Source of the DNA: Acanthaster planci
Taxonomy: Eukaryota; Echinodermata; Asteroidea; Valvatida; Acanthasteridae
Reading direction: 5' to 3'
Length of the DNA: 64,000 nt
NCBI RefSeq assembly: GCF_001949145.1
Contig: NW_019091632.1
Coordinates: forward strand, 186,001 to 250,000
Both the position numbers and the translations under genes were made by a program. How positions within the stretch are numbered: position 1 is the first letter of the stretch; every line of letters starts with the position of its first letter. The notes beneath the pieces were generated by a model that was not told where the DNA came from, ran no database searches, and was given only the letters and a program-made list of their open reading frames with translations. This document shows positions 1-13,200 of the stretch, piece after piece.

Positions 1-2544
1 TCTGGCGGGCTGTACATGTACGTGCCGACAAACATTCTTTCAGCCGCTCCAAAATTTGAGGTTGCCATGGTGCAGCTTGCAAAATTCATGTCTGTATGAA
101 ATAGTAAAAATATTCCTTGGCATGCCCAGAGCCTCTGAAACCACACTTGTGTCCTGGTGCTGCGTGATACTGTCAACACTTGGCCGCCTGGTTTCATCAT
201 CAGTCCTGGAACTAGGTGCGCTGTTTATTTAACCATACCTGAACCACTATAAACACATGTCTCATTAGATGTGTGGGGACCCCCCCCCATGGCTACAAAA
301 ATATCAATTTGGTCCCGGGAAATTAAACCGGCAAACATCTTGCCACACAATTGGTACTAGCCTGGACCACGCTTGGGGAGTTTGTAGATTTTTTTGGGTG
401 ATGAGTAGTTCTTGCATGCAGGAGGTACAGATGTAGTGTAGTAAGAGTTTGTAGCAAGTCAAGTTCACATTCAGGAATACTTGAAGTTACTCTCTTAGCA
501 CCAGCTTACTACGACAAGCAATAACAACGTTGACAAATGGCAATATGCCATGCATACATGTACGGTACAACATCGGATGAGATGGAAACCGTTTCTGTAC
601 GCAAATCGTAAACTGACTTTCCACAATTGCACCCAAAGGAAACTGGAAGGCATGACAGGGAACGACTCAACCATATGAGCCAGTCTGCCAGTCTCAGCAC
701 AATATCTTTGAAAAAAAGGCTTGCTTTTGTTTCTAAACACAGCAGTTTCTTTGATATAGAAAAACCGCTGTGTTCAATGTGGTTAACTGCAGAATTTGCT
801 AGTGTGTTCTGTCTGTGTTATAAATGGGCACTTGTGGGGAATGGTTTAGGAGGGCCACGTTAACCACATGTATAAAAGTCTTTCCACATTATTGACTCAC
901 TGTCCAGTGTGCGTTTACCCAGCCTGGATTGAACTCTGCTTGGTTAGCAGGACTCCAACTGGAATATTTGAGAAAAAACCTTCCAAGTTTTAATTAATAA
1001 AGTACATTTTTTGCAACGTACCAATTTTTTTTTCAATGCAGCGCATTGTGTGTAGATGTAGACACATGCAAATATCTCCTTTGTAGACATAGCATACTGT
1101 ACATGCACCAACATTTCCAAGGTAATCAAATCGCAAAGTTGGCTAGGTTTGCCTGAGCCCTGGTTCCAGACAGTCTCCGAGACGAACACAGCCAGTAAAC
1201 AGTTTCTGCCCTTTTTTGGAGATTTGTATAAGTTTGTTCTTCCTAAGGATTTTCTGTACATCCCGCACAAACCCTGGAATTGTGTGCCTCCTTTGACTAG
1301 GCCCTACTGTACAATGCGTCTGTGTGCATGAGCCGTGTTTTTATTCCTCCTGGTATGGCGTCTCAAGTCCAGACAAAAGTTGACAGTTTAAACTGTTATT
1401 TTTTTCGTTTTCAGACAGATTTCAACAAATACTCTACGCTGTCTCCACCACCTCACATATTTTGCTCTTGTCGCACAGTGTGTGAGGTCTGTGCTGAATG
1501 TTTTCCCATAAACAGTCCCCTGCCAATCAAGAACCACTCTATGAGTGGATGTGCACGATAGAAGGCAACAGTACAAAGTGAAGAAAATCTTGAAAAGAAG
1601 CCAAATCTTAGGAATTGAAAACACATGCATGGCAGAGTGAGGTCTCCCTCCTCGCCATCCATTTTTTTTTCCCAGCCTGCGTAATTTTGTGCAACCATAG
1701 ATATTTATTGATCGCGCTTGTAAATGGACTACCCCTACCATTTCTCGTATTACCTTTAATAGCCGACAGCTGAAGACCCCGTGTTGGTTATTGCTGGACA
1801 CACAACAAAGAGAAAAAAAGGAAAAGGGTCCGCCGCAGTCTTTTTCGATGAAATTTGAGTAAATGTTTGAGTTCGCATTTGGATGCTATTGACAAGTGTG
1901 TTCTCCAGCCTCGCGGTCGTTCAGCCCGTCGCTGTCTGTGATGCTTTATCGTCTGACGCCTGTCATAATAGGTGAGGGCATCAAAGGCAAATGCAGAATG
2001 AAGTTCAACTGGACGTTATAACCCCACATCCTTGAGATTTCTTTGACTTCACTGAACCATCTTTTTTTATTACCTTTTTGTACACAGTCGAGTTCAATTT
2101 TTTCTCCTGTTTTTCAATGACTTGTTTGGGAGTGATGAATTTGAGCCTTCTTCAAGGTATCTGATGCAAAGTCCAACTTAGCAAACATATCGTACTCCAA
2201 GTGACTTCGTTTGTCAGGCTCATTTCTTGCTCATCTCATTTTTCAGTTCTTTGTATGGTGCTCGTACTTGTCGGCAAGGACACTCATTGTAAATTCACTT
2301 TTTATATGGCGCAGATACATGAAAATGCTGTCATCATTTTGATATGGTTTACATGACACTGCCTTATTATTTCATTTATTATAACAACTATGAAGTCAAG
2401 TTTGAAGAAAAGGAAAAACAACATTTTTGGGGATGAACATTTGTGAGTGAAAATACATGTAAGTTAAATTTGCCATTAAATGCATGCATTTTGTGTTTTG
2501 AAAGTTGTACATGTTTATTCAGCGTTTCTTTGTTCAAGTTTTGG

Positions 2545-2565
2545 CATGGACATGGACATGGACAT
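2545..2565. repeat. CATGGA microsatellite
   Basis: Three and a half perfect copies of CATGGA lie in otherwise unremarkable non-coding DNA. Confidence 0.8.
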
Positions 2566-2980
2566 ATGCTGGGTACCAGTACATGAAGATCCGTTGCAGC
2601 CCATGTACACGTAATCAGGGCACTGAAAATTTCTTTCAAGGAAAGGCACCTTATGAGCAGGTATCACAATTATTCAGGCAATTGAAGTTTGAATTGGGTT
2701 AATCAAACACTGCTTGTCCGAGGCCAAAAATAAAGCGTTCCCCCCCCACCCACCAGATGGCAGGCTGGACATACAGAATCGACTTGTCAGGTGAGATGGT
2801 GGCTTTTCATATTGACATATCTGTAACAAGGCCCATGCCTGATTGGGCAGCTTAAAGGGCCAGGATTGTCAAGAAAATTTGAGCTGATCCATGCTGTGCA
2901 AAGTGGATATGGGGCAGCGTGGACATCCGGGAGTTTCACAAAATTGCGGGTAGTAACCCGTGAAAACAGCAACTATGGCA

Positions 2981-3298
2981 ATAGACCCTATTCACGTGGA
3001 GGCCATTTTTGATCTTTTTCCCCAAATCTGTTTTACATATTGCAAACTCTCAATTAGAATGGCACCAGACTGTTTTATACTTCCGTGTGTTCCAAGCCTC
3101 CCTTTCAATCATTTCAGAATCTGGCAATGTGCAATTCTATGTGTTCAGTCATGAATTTAAAATTATTCATCAGAGTAGACAGGTGCAAATGTGTCATGCA
3201 ATTCGTTTTATTGCTCCATTTGTACTCTCAACATTCAAAAATGAAGAGTTAACCTCGCTTTCAAATTCAATATGGCCAGCCCCGTGAATAAAGTCTAT
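2981..3298. mobile_element. MITE-like element with ATAGAC terminal inverted repeats
   Basis: The left end reads ATAGACCCTATTCACGTGG and the right end, reverse-complemented, reads ATAGACTTTATTCACGGGG. Both are followed by a GGCCAT word, so about 25 bp match with a few changes. The 318-bp element has no coding capacity and an unremarkable interior. The size and paired ends fit a non-autonomous DNA transposon. I could not recognise a clear target-site duplication, so the superfamily is not assigned. Confidence 0.65.
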
Positions 3299-4004
3299 GT
3301 ACGCTTGGCATGCAGCATCCAATGGTTTCAACTGAAACTACCGGTATGAGTCTTACAACATCCGGAAATTTTTTTTTTACCCTTTACAGATTTTAGCATG
3401 AATTTTTTTGGAGCTGCTTTTGCTTTGTGTCCAGAGCAACAGGAGTGGCCCCACTGAGTACCGTATTTCTTAAATTAATTAGAGTTCGCCTGCACATTTC
3501 ATGTGACATGCACACATACTGTACATGTACGTGTACATATGTGCAGGCAGTTCAGTGACCTGTCAGGAGGCAGTTGATGGGCAAAAGCAATAAAGCAACT
3601 CAACTCGGAAATATCAATAATATTTGACAGTGAATACAGGCTGTTTGAGAGAAGATTAAAATGACTGTTACCATCAGCCAAAAAGCTGTCAAGGGGTATC
3701 TGTGTTGCAGGTGTTGGAAAATGCCAATTGCAAAGGTGAGACCCAACACAAGGATCTTCACATGCATAAAGAGATTGGTATTAGTACATGTTGACTGTGA
3801 TCAGTATAAAAACCAATACAGTACTTTCTACATGTACATGTATGTGCTTACTCCTGTTGGTCAACTAGATGTATGTACATGTAGATTGCAAGAACACAGT
3901 GTGATGTTTGATCACCCTTAGTCCATTTCCCTACCTTTTGTTTCATTTGCAGCTTTGGTAACTTGTCAAAGGAAAACCTCAAGAGCCGACCTGCCAACAT
4001 GCCC

Positions 4005-4123
4005 TACTCCTTCCTGAGGTCAGGCGTTACCACACAATAGATTAAAAAATTTAAATGAATTGAAGGCTGATTTAAACACCTTTTAATCAATTGTGTGGTA
4101 ATGCCTGACCTCAGGAAGGAGTA
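4005..4123. repeat. Long near-perfect hairpin (inverted repeat)
   Basis: The left arm (4005-4047, starting TACTCCTTCCTGAGGTCAGG) pairs with the right arm (4081-4123, ending CCTGACCTCAGGAAGGAGTA) with only a few mismatches, around a loop of about 33 nt. Weaker pairing continues outward to roughly 3986 and 4140. The stem of over 40 bp is longer than a usual animal pre-miRNA stem. A palindromic MITE or a recent inverted duplication is the simplest reading. A microRNA precursor is possible but unsupported. Confidence 0.75.
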
Positions 4124-7100
4124 CCAAGGTTGGCCGGTCTGCAAGAGGTTGGAGGGGCCAAAGGAGGATTGCTCAGTGCGTGAATCCATTCTAACTTCCC
4201 ACCAATCGCCTCTCTGTGTGAACAGCGTGTTCGGTTGAAAGTTCATGAAGATAATGGCAGAATCCCTCACGTCCACTCAGTGATCTTTGTTTAAATTCAA
4301 CAGATCAGGTATACCAGTTCCCCTTTGTGTTTCATCCACTTTATGTTGTCACACTAGGAATTCCTGTGTTTCCAACGCAATCCACCTATGAATAGCTAAT
4401 CATTCTTCCACGCTGCTGCACTTTTTAATGGAGGTCTATCCCTCTTTTAACTTTTTGTTTGAATGGGGTTTTTTTGTGTGTGTGTGTGAAGAAAAAAAAA
4501 GGACAACTAGACAAGCGGAATTAAAAACAAAAACAGCGGGCGTTTAGGGTAAGAAATTATTTTCGACAGCAGTCCTGTCTCTTTAAGATAGTGCCAGCCA
4601 CTGCAGAATACCAGTCAGGTGATTGATGCCTTTTCAGATGCTGAACGGGATTAATTGTGTGCAACATCCAAGACCTGCACCAGTGCCAGGCATCAATGTC
4701 ATGCTGCTGCATGTGAGCCATACATGTGTGAACCACACGTGAACCAAACACATGTGGACCATACATACCGGTATGATGTGAAAAGGGAGAAAAAAGTAAA
4801 CGATCAAAGTCTTTGTTCCTCAAGTTGTGGATTTTTTTCAGATGCAATTTGCTCAAAACTAACGACTGGTTGGAACTAAAGGTTATTTGCAGGTTCTTTT
4901 CTCTATGAATTACCACATTCTCTGTGAGAAATGCACTGTATGATTTTTTCACAGTACCCAATTGAATTGAATGTACATTGTACTGTGTGATCATTTATTC
5001 TTTTATCTTGGGTCTATATACATGTAGGTTAGCTATTAAAGAAACAAATGTGCATAGGATTCAAATTTTTTCCCTGCATACAACACACACTGAGTATTAG
5101 ATATCTTTCAGAAATTCTTCAGAAAAAGCCCCCAGCAGAGTGAGCAATGATCTTTACAAAGAAATAAACGGTTTTAGGAAGTTGGGTTCTCAAATCACCG
5201 AGTGGTAGGGCCCTGGCAATGCAGAAGCACACTTGGCACAAACACCTACCTGCAGCCGGTGCCAGTCATTTATAAATGTCAGATGAACTGATCCCTCAGT
5301 TCATTCAACTCACTGTGAAAGATGAGAGACATTGTTGGCCTTCTCTATAACTTTTGGTTTGATTTTTCATCCCTGATCTCAAGATCGGCTGAAAGCACCT
5401 GAGGTCATTTGCCATGCCGACATGCCGAGCGAACGAATATGACATTGTTAAGCCACAAGCGATCTTTGCATCACCATGCAGACTGAACATGCATGCGGTA
5501 CACATGCCCTCCGTCAAAGGGAAATTTTTTTAGACCAAGGGCAGACCCCCTACCCCTTTCCTTCCAATTTTTATCAAGCCCCACAGTACCGGTCCCTCCG
5601 CAGGAGTCTTCCTGGTCATCTGGGGGCTGAACCAAGACACATCGCTTGCCTGCGAAACACCTGTCTGGCCGAAAACACCAGCCGGCTCTGGCTGGCCGCA
5701 AACCCACATCGGTGGACTGTTGCTAATTAAAGAAGTTGACTTGCTCCAAACTTTTGCGAGGGGATTGGCTGGTGAATGGGACAAATTTGCAGTACAATTT
5801 TGGATATACACACCAGGGGCTTTCAAGCATTCCTGCCGCACTGCTGACGGGAGAAAGAGATTGATTTGATGAAACCCCCTGCCGCGTGTTGTAGCCTCAC
5901 AGCGCGTATCATGGCGCAGGCTGTGAATGCAATGTTTCAGTTGCTAGGGTTTAGGGAACAACACGCACACACGAGGACGCACGTCAGGGCGAGAGAATAA
6001 TTTGAGTAAGTGCCGTCTTGATTGCATTCCCAGCCTCAGCCGCCCTTTTATCAGCTGGGGTGCAAGATGGAAAGAAGGAGATGAACTTTTTTGCGGAGCT
6101 AGATAATGTGATGATCTCGCGCATTCATCAAATTATACACATGAGCTGTTATCTTAATGAAAGAGCCACACACAGAATTCTACACGGAGTTGTTGGCAAG
6201 CAAAGGTTTTGATAAGGTTGTATTCGATTTTTTTGGATAAAAATTGGCAAAAAGTATTTCTGTAGTACACTGATGTTGTAAAACTCATTTCTTTCGACTG
6301 GGCTCAGCAATATCTGTATGTTTATAAACGAGGGCCAATGTTTGTCTTCCTGTGCTTTCTAAAGGCTCTGACGATCAAATGTGTTTCTTCAAAACAGCAA
6401 GCTACATGCATAAATTTATGATTGAGTTGTCCCATCTGTATAATTGTCAGGCTTTTCATCTTGGAATCAGCTCATCGCGGTCGGAAAATCAGTGCAGCTG
6501 CTGCAAAGTCGGCTTCTCACAAATGTGGAGTCAGAATTGTTGATGTGAGTTTGGAATACTTGGTTGGCTCTACCATGTGATTTTTCTGTTCGGTTCTAGC
6601 ATCGTCACTCAACTCTATAGGGTCTGCTCTTCTGCCATTACAGTTGCGTTTTTCCAACAAGTGGCTGCCAAAACTATGGTTTGCAATCGGTACAGAAGTA
6701 AAAGAGTAATTCACGGAGTGTTAAAAATCCCACACAGCTAGCAGAACACCAAAATGTAATACAACTACTGAATAGTAAAAGAAAACTCAATCCTATGTAC
6801 AATCAGTGAGATAAAATTCTATTTTGAACGAATTTGGAGGTGAAATTGAGAACCAACCAAAACGTCGTATTGCTCAGCAATAAAGCTTTGGCCGCTCATA
6901 CAAGTTTTAGGAAAAATGAGAATTGTCTAAATTCAGTTTGATGGACATACACGTATCTTATACAATAGGAACTTGTACATGGTTGATTCACTAGAAAGCA
7001 ACTCACTGCTACAGAGTACATGTACATGCAGTTTTTCTTTTTAAAATGTTCTTTTATGCATACCTCCCATCCTGTTAAGGGTCATATTTGAGGTCAAAAA

Positions 7101-7683
7101 ACAAATTTAACATTTGAATGTCAACAATACAGAACACTTCTGGTAGGAACCATGCAACATCATTTTCAGAAATAAATGTAGGCTAGCTCGGCAGACTGTC
7201 AGTTGAACTAGGCATTGAGCCTGTTGAACTGCATCGTACAGTGTACACTGGAATGCATTTGTTGGTGGAATGTTTCCATCCAGAAGATTTTGTTGTTTGG
7301 TTTTATCCACCACCAACTGTACTGTGAAATTCAACCTGCGCTGTGCTTTCAGTGCTGTCCAAGGGCTTGGGGGGGGGGGAAGAATCGTAGCCTTGCTGGG
7401 AGAATGAGTGTCCGAATCCATGACCTCCCAGAGCTTGCTAGCATTGACATCTGAACTACTGGCACTTGACTACCGAGCTTGCCAGGGTCAAGTGCCTAGC
7501 TTGATAACTAACTGGCAGAATATGCTGTCTGTAAAAGACAAATTTTCTCCTAAATACGTTTGAATTGTACTCATGTACACGTACATGCACCTGAGCTGCG
7601 CTGTGTTCAATACATTGTCAGGGTACATTCATGTAAGTATGCTTTCTCCACATGTCACCTAGGGGCTGCGATTTATTCTTATC

Positions 7684-7746
7684 GGCTAATTGCAATCAAC
7701 AGCCAATCATGCCTGGGCTAATTGTCGTCAATAGCTAATCTAATGG
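7684..7746. promoter_or_regulatory. Clustered CTAATTG/CAAT homeodomain-type motifs, tandem 32-bp units
   Basis: Two diverged 32-bp units, each starting GGCTAATTG (7684 and 7716), contain repeated CTAATTG, CCAATCAT and GCTAATC words. These resemble TAATT-core homeodomain and CAAT-type sites. They lie in intronic or upstream DNA of the ENTREP-family gene. The motif density is seen directly. An enhancer role is inference. Confidence 0.3.
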
Positions 7747-10172
7747 ATTTTTTTTCCCCTCCGGGACTTACAGTCTTACGCAACGCAACGTCGCGTCGCG
7801 CTAAGTGGTACGTTTAATTGTTTCTGTCGTCCGCTGGAACTACGGGGCTGTATTGAAGGGGCAGGTCTGGCATGATATAGTTAACTGTGGTTTTAGCCAG
7901 CACCCACAAGTTACGCTTTGAAGCTTTGAGCTCAAACTTTAACTTCTCTTTATTTGAATAAACAGAGCAAACCTGACGTTTGCTGAGCTGGTTGCTAAAT
8001 GTGTGATGAGCCAGTACAGGTAGCTGCACTGTAAATTCAGGTTGCAATGTTGACTTCAATCAAGGTACATCTGTGAACATGTCAGTGTTATTCATTTATT
8101 TTATTTTTTTTTATTTATCTATTTTTGTGTACAGTACATGTACAGGCATTACATTTTGTCGCTTTGTAGAAAACTGCAGTTCCACCTAACCGAACGTTCA
8201 AGCATGTTATATTTTATTGGCCGAGATCTTGACAAACCAAGAAACAGTGTGCTGTGTCCCCTCTTGTTATGCAAATGAGATGGCTTGTTATTTTGACAGG
8301 TGCTGAAGACTCTTTCGATCGAAGCATCCTTTTTTTTTTTTTAAAGCTGAATCAACATCTTTGTGATTGATGCCACTGAGACAGTTAAATGCAGCCACCA
8401 AGTTGAATTTGTTAACCCACACTCCAAATGATTGAAGCCTATCGCAAAAGAGGTGATTGTCTTTTCTCTCTGTGAGCAATATTGTTAAAATCCATCAGAG
8501 TCTACAAAAACAAAAAGACTGAATGAAATCTGAATATGAAATGATGAAATGAAGCATGTGTATATTTACACTGCTTTACACAGCTCAAACCACCCATGCT
8601 CACTGAATGGTACCGATATAATTAAAAGGAAACTATCCAGAATATTGTTGGGCTACATATCATTAGGGAACTGGTTTCCCTACTCTGTAGCCTCAATTGG
8701 CCATCTCTGCAAGACCAAAATGCGGCTAAATTATGAATTTAAGCTGAGCACTCGTGCGTGTGCGAGCCCTGGTCCAAAATGGTGCCATGCACGTGTAAGC
8801 AAAGCCTTTCGGATGAAAATGCAATATCCCAAACGGCATGCAGGATATGTGTGTGTATCTCTGTGAGCGTGACATGTTTGATGAATATGACTCACGATCA
8901 AGGGAAGTGTTGGGACAGGGTCGGACAGGAAGAGAGTTACTCGGCGTGGCACGCTCATATATCTGATAAGTCGTTCTGTCTTTTTATACGCATGCATGGC
9001 TAGGGAATTTGGCAGGGACTTAGAACAGACAGGATTAACTTGCCCTGAGCTTGCCATTGGTCACGACAGCCTGAACAGGTGTGGCTTAACTTGTAATGAT
9101 TGTCATGAATCAGAAAAGTATTGTTGTATTGGTGGTGAAGTATTTTTAAAGACCCAAGTCGACAAAGAGGAGAGCCAAGACGTGGCCGAAGGGGTTACCT
9201 TTTCTTTCTGTGAGCTATGGTACATGTTTGCTCATCCTTTATTTGAAAACTATCCAAATTTAATCCTGTTTTCAGTTTTTACCCGTACCTGTATCAAACA
9301 AGCTATTTTGTTTTTGTCCTGAAAAGCTGACCCTCTCTCCAAAACAAAGCTTTGCCTCATGCACTGTTTTGGAGGTGAACCACTATGTCGGATTTTGAGT
9401 AGGTCGTATTGCTTTCTTGAAATCAGTGTCCATCCTAACTGATTCTCACCATTTACATGCACATACGTACATAAATCCTTCCCATCCCAACTTGGCAGGA
9501 CCTTGCTAGAAGAGAAGAGAACACTGGTCCAAGTTTCCTGTTGATTTGTTAATTGGAGCGTTGCACTTAGAAACCTGAGGTGGCTCTGGTCGATTTATAC
9601 GTACGTACATGTATATGCAAAAGCATTTGGAACAAGCACAAGCCATCATTTTAACATGCAGGGGTTGACGGCCCCACATGAAGAAAAAAACACATGCTGC
9701 TGGAAACAGAGACAAGGATCCTGTTCATCCTGAAACATCTCTGGTTTCATTAAGGAGTGAAATCTGCAAGAAGATAAAGTACGGGGGGGGGGGAAGTGGT
9801 ACCAATAGTTCCCGAAACTGATCCATGATGCCGGAGTAATTTTTTTTTTCTTTTTTTTTTTTATAAGTTGATGTCGAAGCTGCGCTAAGTGCAGTAGTTT
9901 TAGCTTTGATATCCTGATTGGCAGTGTCCAGTTACAGTTCATTGCCTTCTCCATTTCAAAAAGCTTCATAGCGGTCATTCGAAACATTCTTGTGTGTGCC
10001 AGTGACCATTGACCCCAAAGCGCCCCCCATCGAGTGTATTGCTCTTACCAAAAAAAAAAATTAAAAGAAATCTTTGCCTGTTTCTTATCTCATGTTGAAA
10101 AAAATATTCCAAGTTATGCTCAGTTTGGAAAAGATTAAGGGTGGTTTCAGAATTATTTTATTTATTTTGGGG

Positions 10173-10225
10173 GGCCGGGGTAAATTTGGGGGGCTTTTTA
10201 CATGCCTTTGAGAGGACGGTAAGTG
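10173..10225 (+). repeat. Dispersed repeat fragment, copy 1
   Basis: A G-rich segment with the order GGGGTAAATTTGGGGGG, CTTTTTACATGCC, TTGAGAGGAC resembles the segment at 59147-59199 in the same order and orientation, at roughly 70 percent by eye. It is probably a decayed interspersed repeat. Confidence 0.3.
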
Positions 10226-13200
10226 AAATGGTCCCCCAAATTGCTTTTATCTCATATTTCCACTCACAAAATTTGCCTTTTTTTTGGGCGGGGAGGATTA
10301 CCCCGTTGGCCCCCCACCTGTGTCTGCCAGTGATTCATTGAAAATTCCCATATTTCTACACGTTCATGTATACATCCATCTTGACTTTTTGTTCTGTGTT
10401 TACATTATAATTTTGCAGTAAAATATCAATCCCTTTTCAAACCCCTATGTGCTATTATCTCCCTCCCCCCCTTCTCACAGTCTAGATTCCAATTGTAGTT
10501 AGGCAGAGACACCTGCTCGGCTGGCTGCCCGGGCCAGTTCATTGTGGTGTCATCAGGAGAAGGGGGGGGGTCTTGCAAAATCATTGTCGTCCCTGTGGAA
10601 AGTCCAAGGGCAATGATGGATTCCTGCCTTCCTGTAATCTCACAGAGCGAGAAAGACTACGACTAAGGGAAGCTGCTGCCAAGTTATTAAATTTCTGATG
10701 GGTTCACCGTGATGCTGAGAGCCCGGGTAAAATGGCTGGGAGCGAGAACCTTGATCTCATTGTCAGGCAAGCAGTTGCTCCCCAGATCAGGGCATATCTT
10801 TCCCTTCTCGTTTCCTTTGTATCCATGCTAATGCCACTGAACATTGAACAATTTGGTAAACTTGTTGTTGTTTTGTTTTCTTTTGTTTTTTGTGGTTTGA
10901 GGTTTCCCATTTACATTTTCCATCCTGTTTTTTTTCCCTGTATTCTGAATGCACATCCATTGATTAAATTTGTACGATCAGTTGCTGACTTCTATATTGC
11001 AAAAATTCACCATTTATTAACTAGTGATGCAAGTCTGTTGTAAATTAACAGTCAGTGGTACCTCAGAGTTAAACTTGCATGAATTTCAACTACATGTAGG
11101 TACATATGTAGGTCATGAAAAAAGATCATTGTAAACCATCCTCATGCTTGGGTGTTTGCATAAGGTACATGTACATGTAGACTGCAAGTTAGTTCAACCC
11201 CCTGCTTTGTGAGTCTGAGGTTCTGTTGTGACAGTGCAGTACAGAGGGAAAATGAAATTTTCAGATATTGACCCGGGTGAACTTCGACGTAGAGCTGAAG
11301 CGGAGCTAATGAAGAGCCCCGATGCTAGCCTCAAATCACAACATCACACAACACCTGGATTATCTGTTCAGTGCTTCCCTCAACGGCTCAGCTGAGATGT
11401 ACGGTTATGTTTGTGTTTTTAGACGGGGAGGGAAATTCAAAAATTACAACCCTCTGTCAGAGTTATTTTCTCTCCTGACCCTAAATATCATTCCTGTGAG
11501 TTGGCTTATTCCAGCATTTATTTTAGACCCCACTAATTAGATCTCTAGGGCTGAGAGAGTGTTTGAGGACTGAGGCTATCAGGTTGGAAGGTTTGGAATG
11601 AGTCTTTTGACACCTCCGAAGTTATGCAGCCAGGCCAGGACAGCCACAGGTCAATTTAAAGGTTGATGGATCCCAGTCAAACAGGCAGGACAGGACTCAT
11701 CATAAAACAATTTTTTGTGTGTCTCCATGGCCATTTACTGGACAATTTATTGGGATGTTTTGCCCCTTGGGCTCTGCCATGTAGGTTCTTTGGAGATGGC
11801 CTAATGGGGCAGTTCAGTCAGTGACCTTTGACTCAGGTTGTGTTTACCACAAACTGGTTTTACCTTTTTCAAGGAGTGCTTAAGCACTACCCTTCCCTTT
11901 AGGAGATAAAAAAAAAATTCGCCAGAGGTTTTTCAAATATTACCTTTGCTCAAAAGAACTTGATTGAAAAAGTAATATACCGGTACCTGACTTAATACAA
12001 TACATAGTGTGTACTTGTAGTTCTTACAAGACTTACAATTACATGGACATCAGTTCAAATCACTTGAAATAAATTGGCTCCTTCAGACTTTTTTTTTGTA
12101 AAAGTGTGGCAAGTTATCAAAACACACTATATGACTTTCACAACCTTGCCATCAGCATTTGATAACAAATATGCATTATACATGTAGATTAGGCATTTTC
12201 ACTGTCATGTCCATGTCATTCCCGTCATTATTGTGCACATTCCGTTAAAATTAAATGTAGTTCCATGGCTTGATCTACCACCCATTAACTGGTATGCACA
12301 TCCCTGTGCTTCCTTGATAGCTTTACGTACCTATATGTGAGTAGGCCACAGATGCATGTACATGTACAATCTGGACTCTCCATACACTGCCCATGCCCCC
12401 TTCTTTATTACAATACTGTAGCTATTATACATCGCCGATTTTTTAAAGTTGCAGAAAAATGGATGCACACTGCACAATTAAGACCACAAGAGAGATGATA
12501 TCTGAACCCGATACATATACATGTACATGTATATTGTACCAGTATTTCTTCCCCAGCTTAAGGTATAAAGATATTTTACATGTACCGATACATAAACATG
12601 TACATGTACGGTACTTGTACACTGTTACACCCCAAGTGAAGCACATGCATACGTTGGGGCCCCCCCAAAAAAATTCAAGAGTTGTGACTAATCATTCGTG
12701 CATTGCCCCTGAAACATTCGTCATGTTGTAGGCTTAGTTATTAATACCTGGGTCACTGCATTGGCAATGTGCATTCCTTGGCATATCAGGCAGAATTACT
12801 GTAAAACCTGTAAAAGCATTTTGTTCCCCGACAAAACCCCGGCCACTTGGCCCGCGGATGGCCTCAGCGACCCTAAGAAGAAGTAGGTAGAATGACAGGG
12901 AATGCTAACGGGATTATTTCCATTTCAGATGGTCCAGAAGATTAGTCTTCTCTTTTCTTTTAAGTTTTAGAGCGTGGCGGTCAGGAGGCAAGATTTCACA
13001 AGTGGTTTCCTCGGCCAGAAAGGCTGGGCCGGTGATATTGGGAATGCATGCTTAAGGGGGGACGAAGCGTCAGGTTTTCTGCTGCTATCGCGACCCATAA
13101 TGGCTTGGATTACATGTACATCACCTTGGCTTCCTTTTTCTTTTCTTTTTTTTTTTTTTGGTTTAAGTTTTATTTTTCAAGATTGCCGGAACCGTTATTG

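Noticed and set aside
5200-5260. tRNA-like CCGAGTGGTAGGG word
   Set aside because: It is an A-box-like word only. No B box or arm pairing follows.
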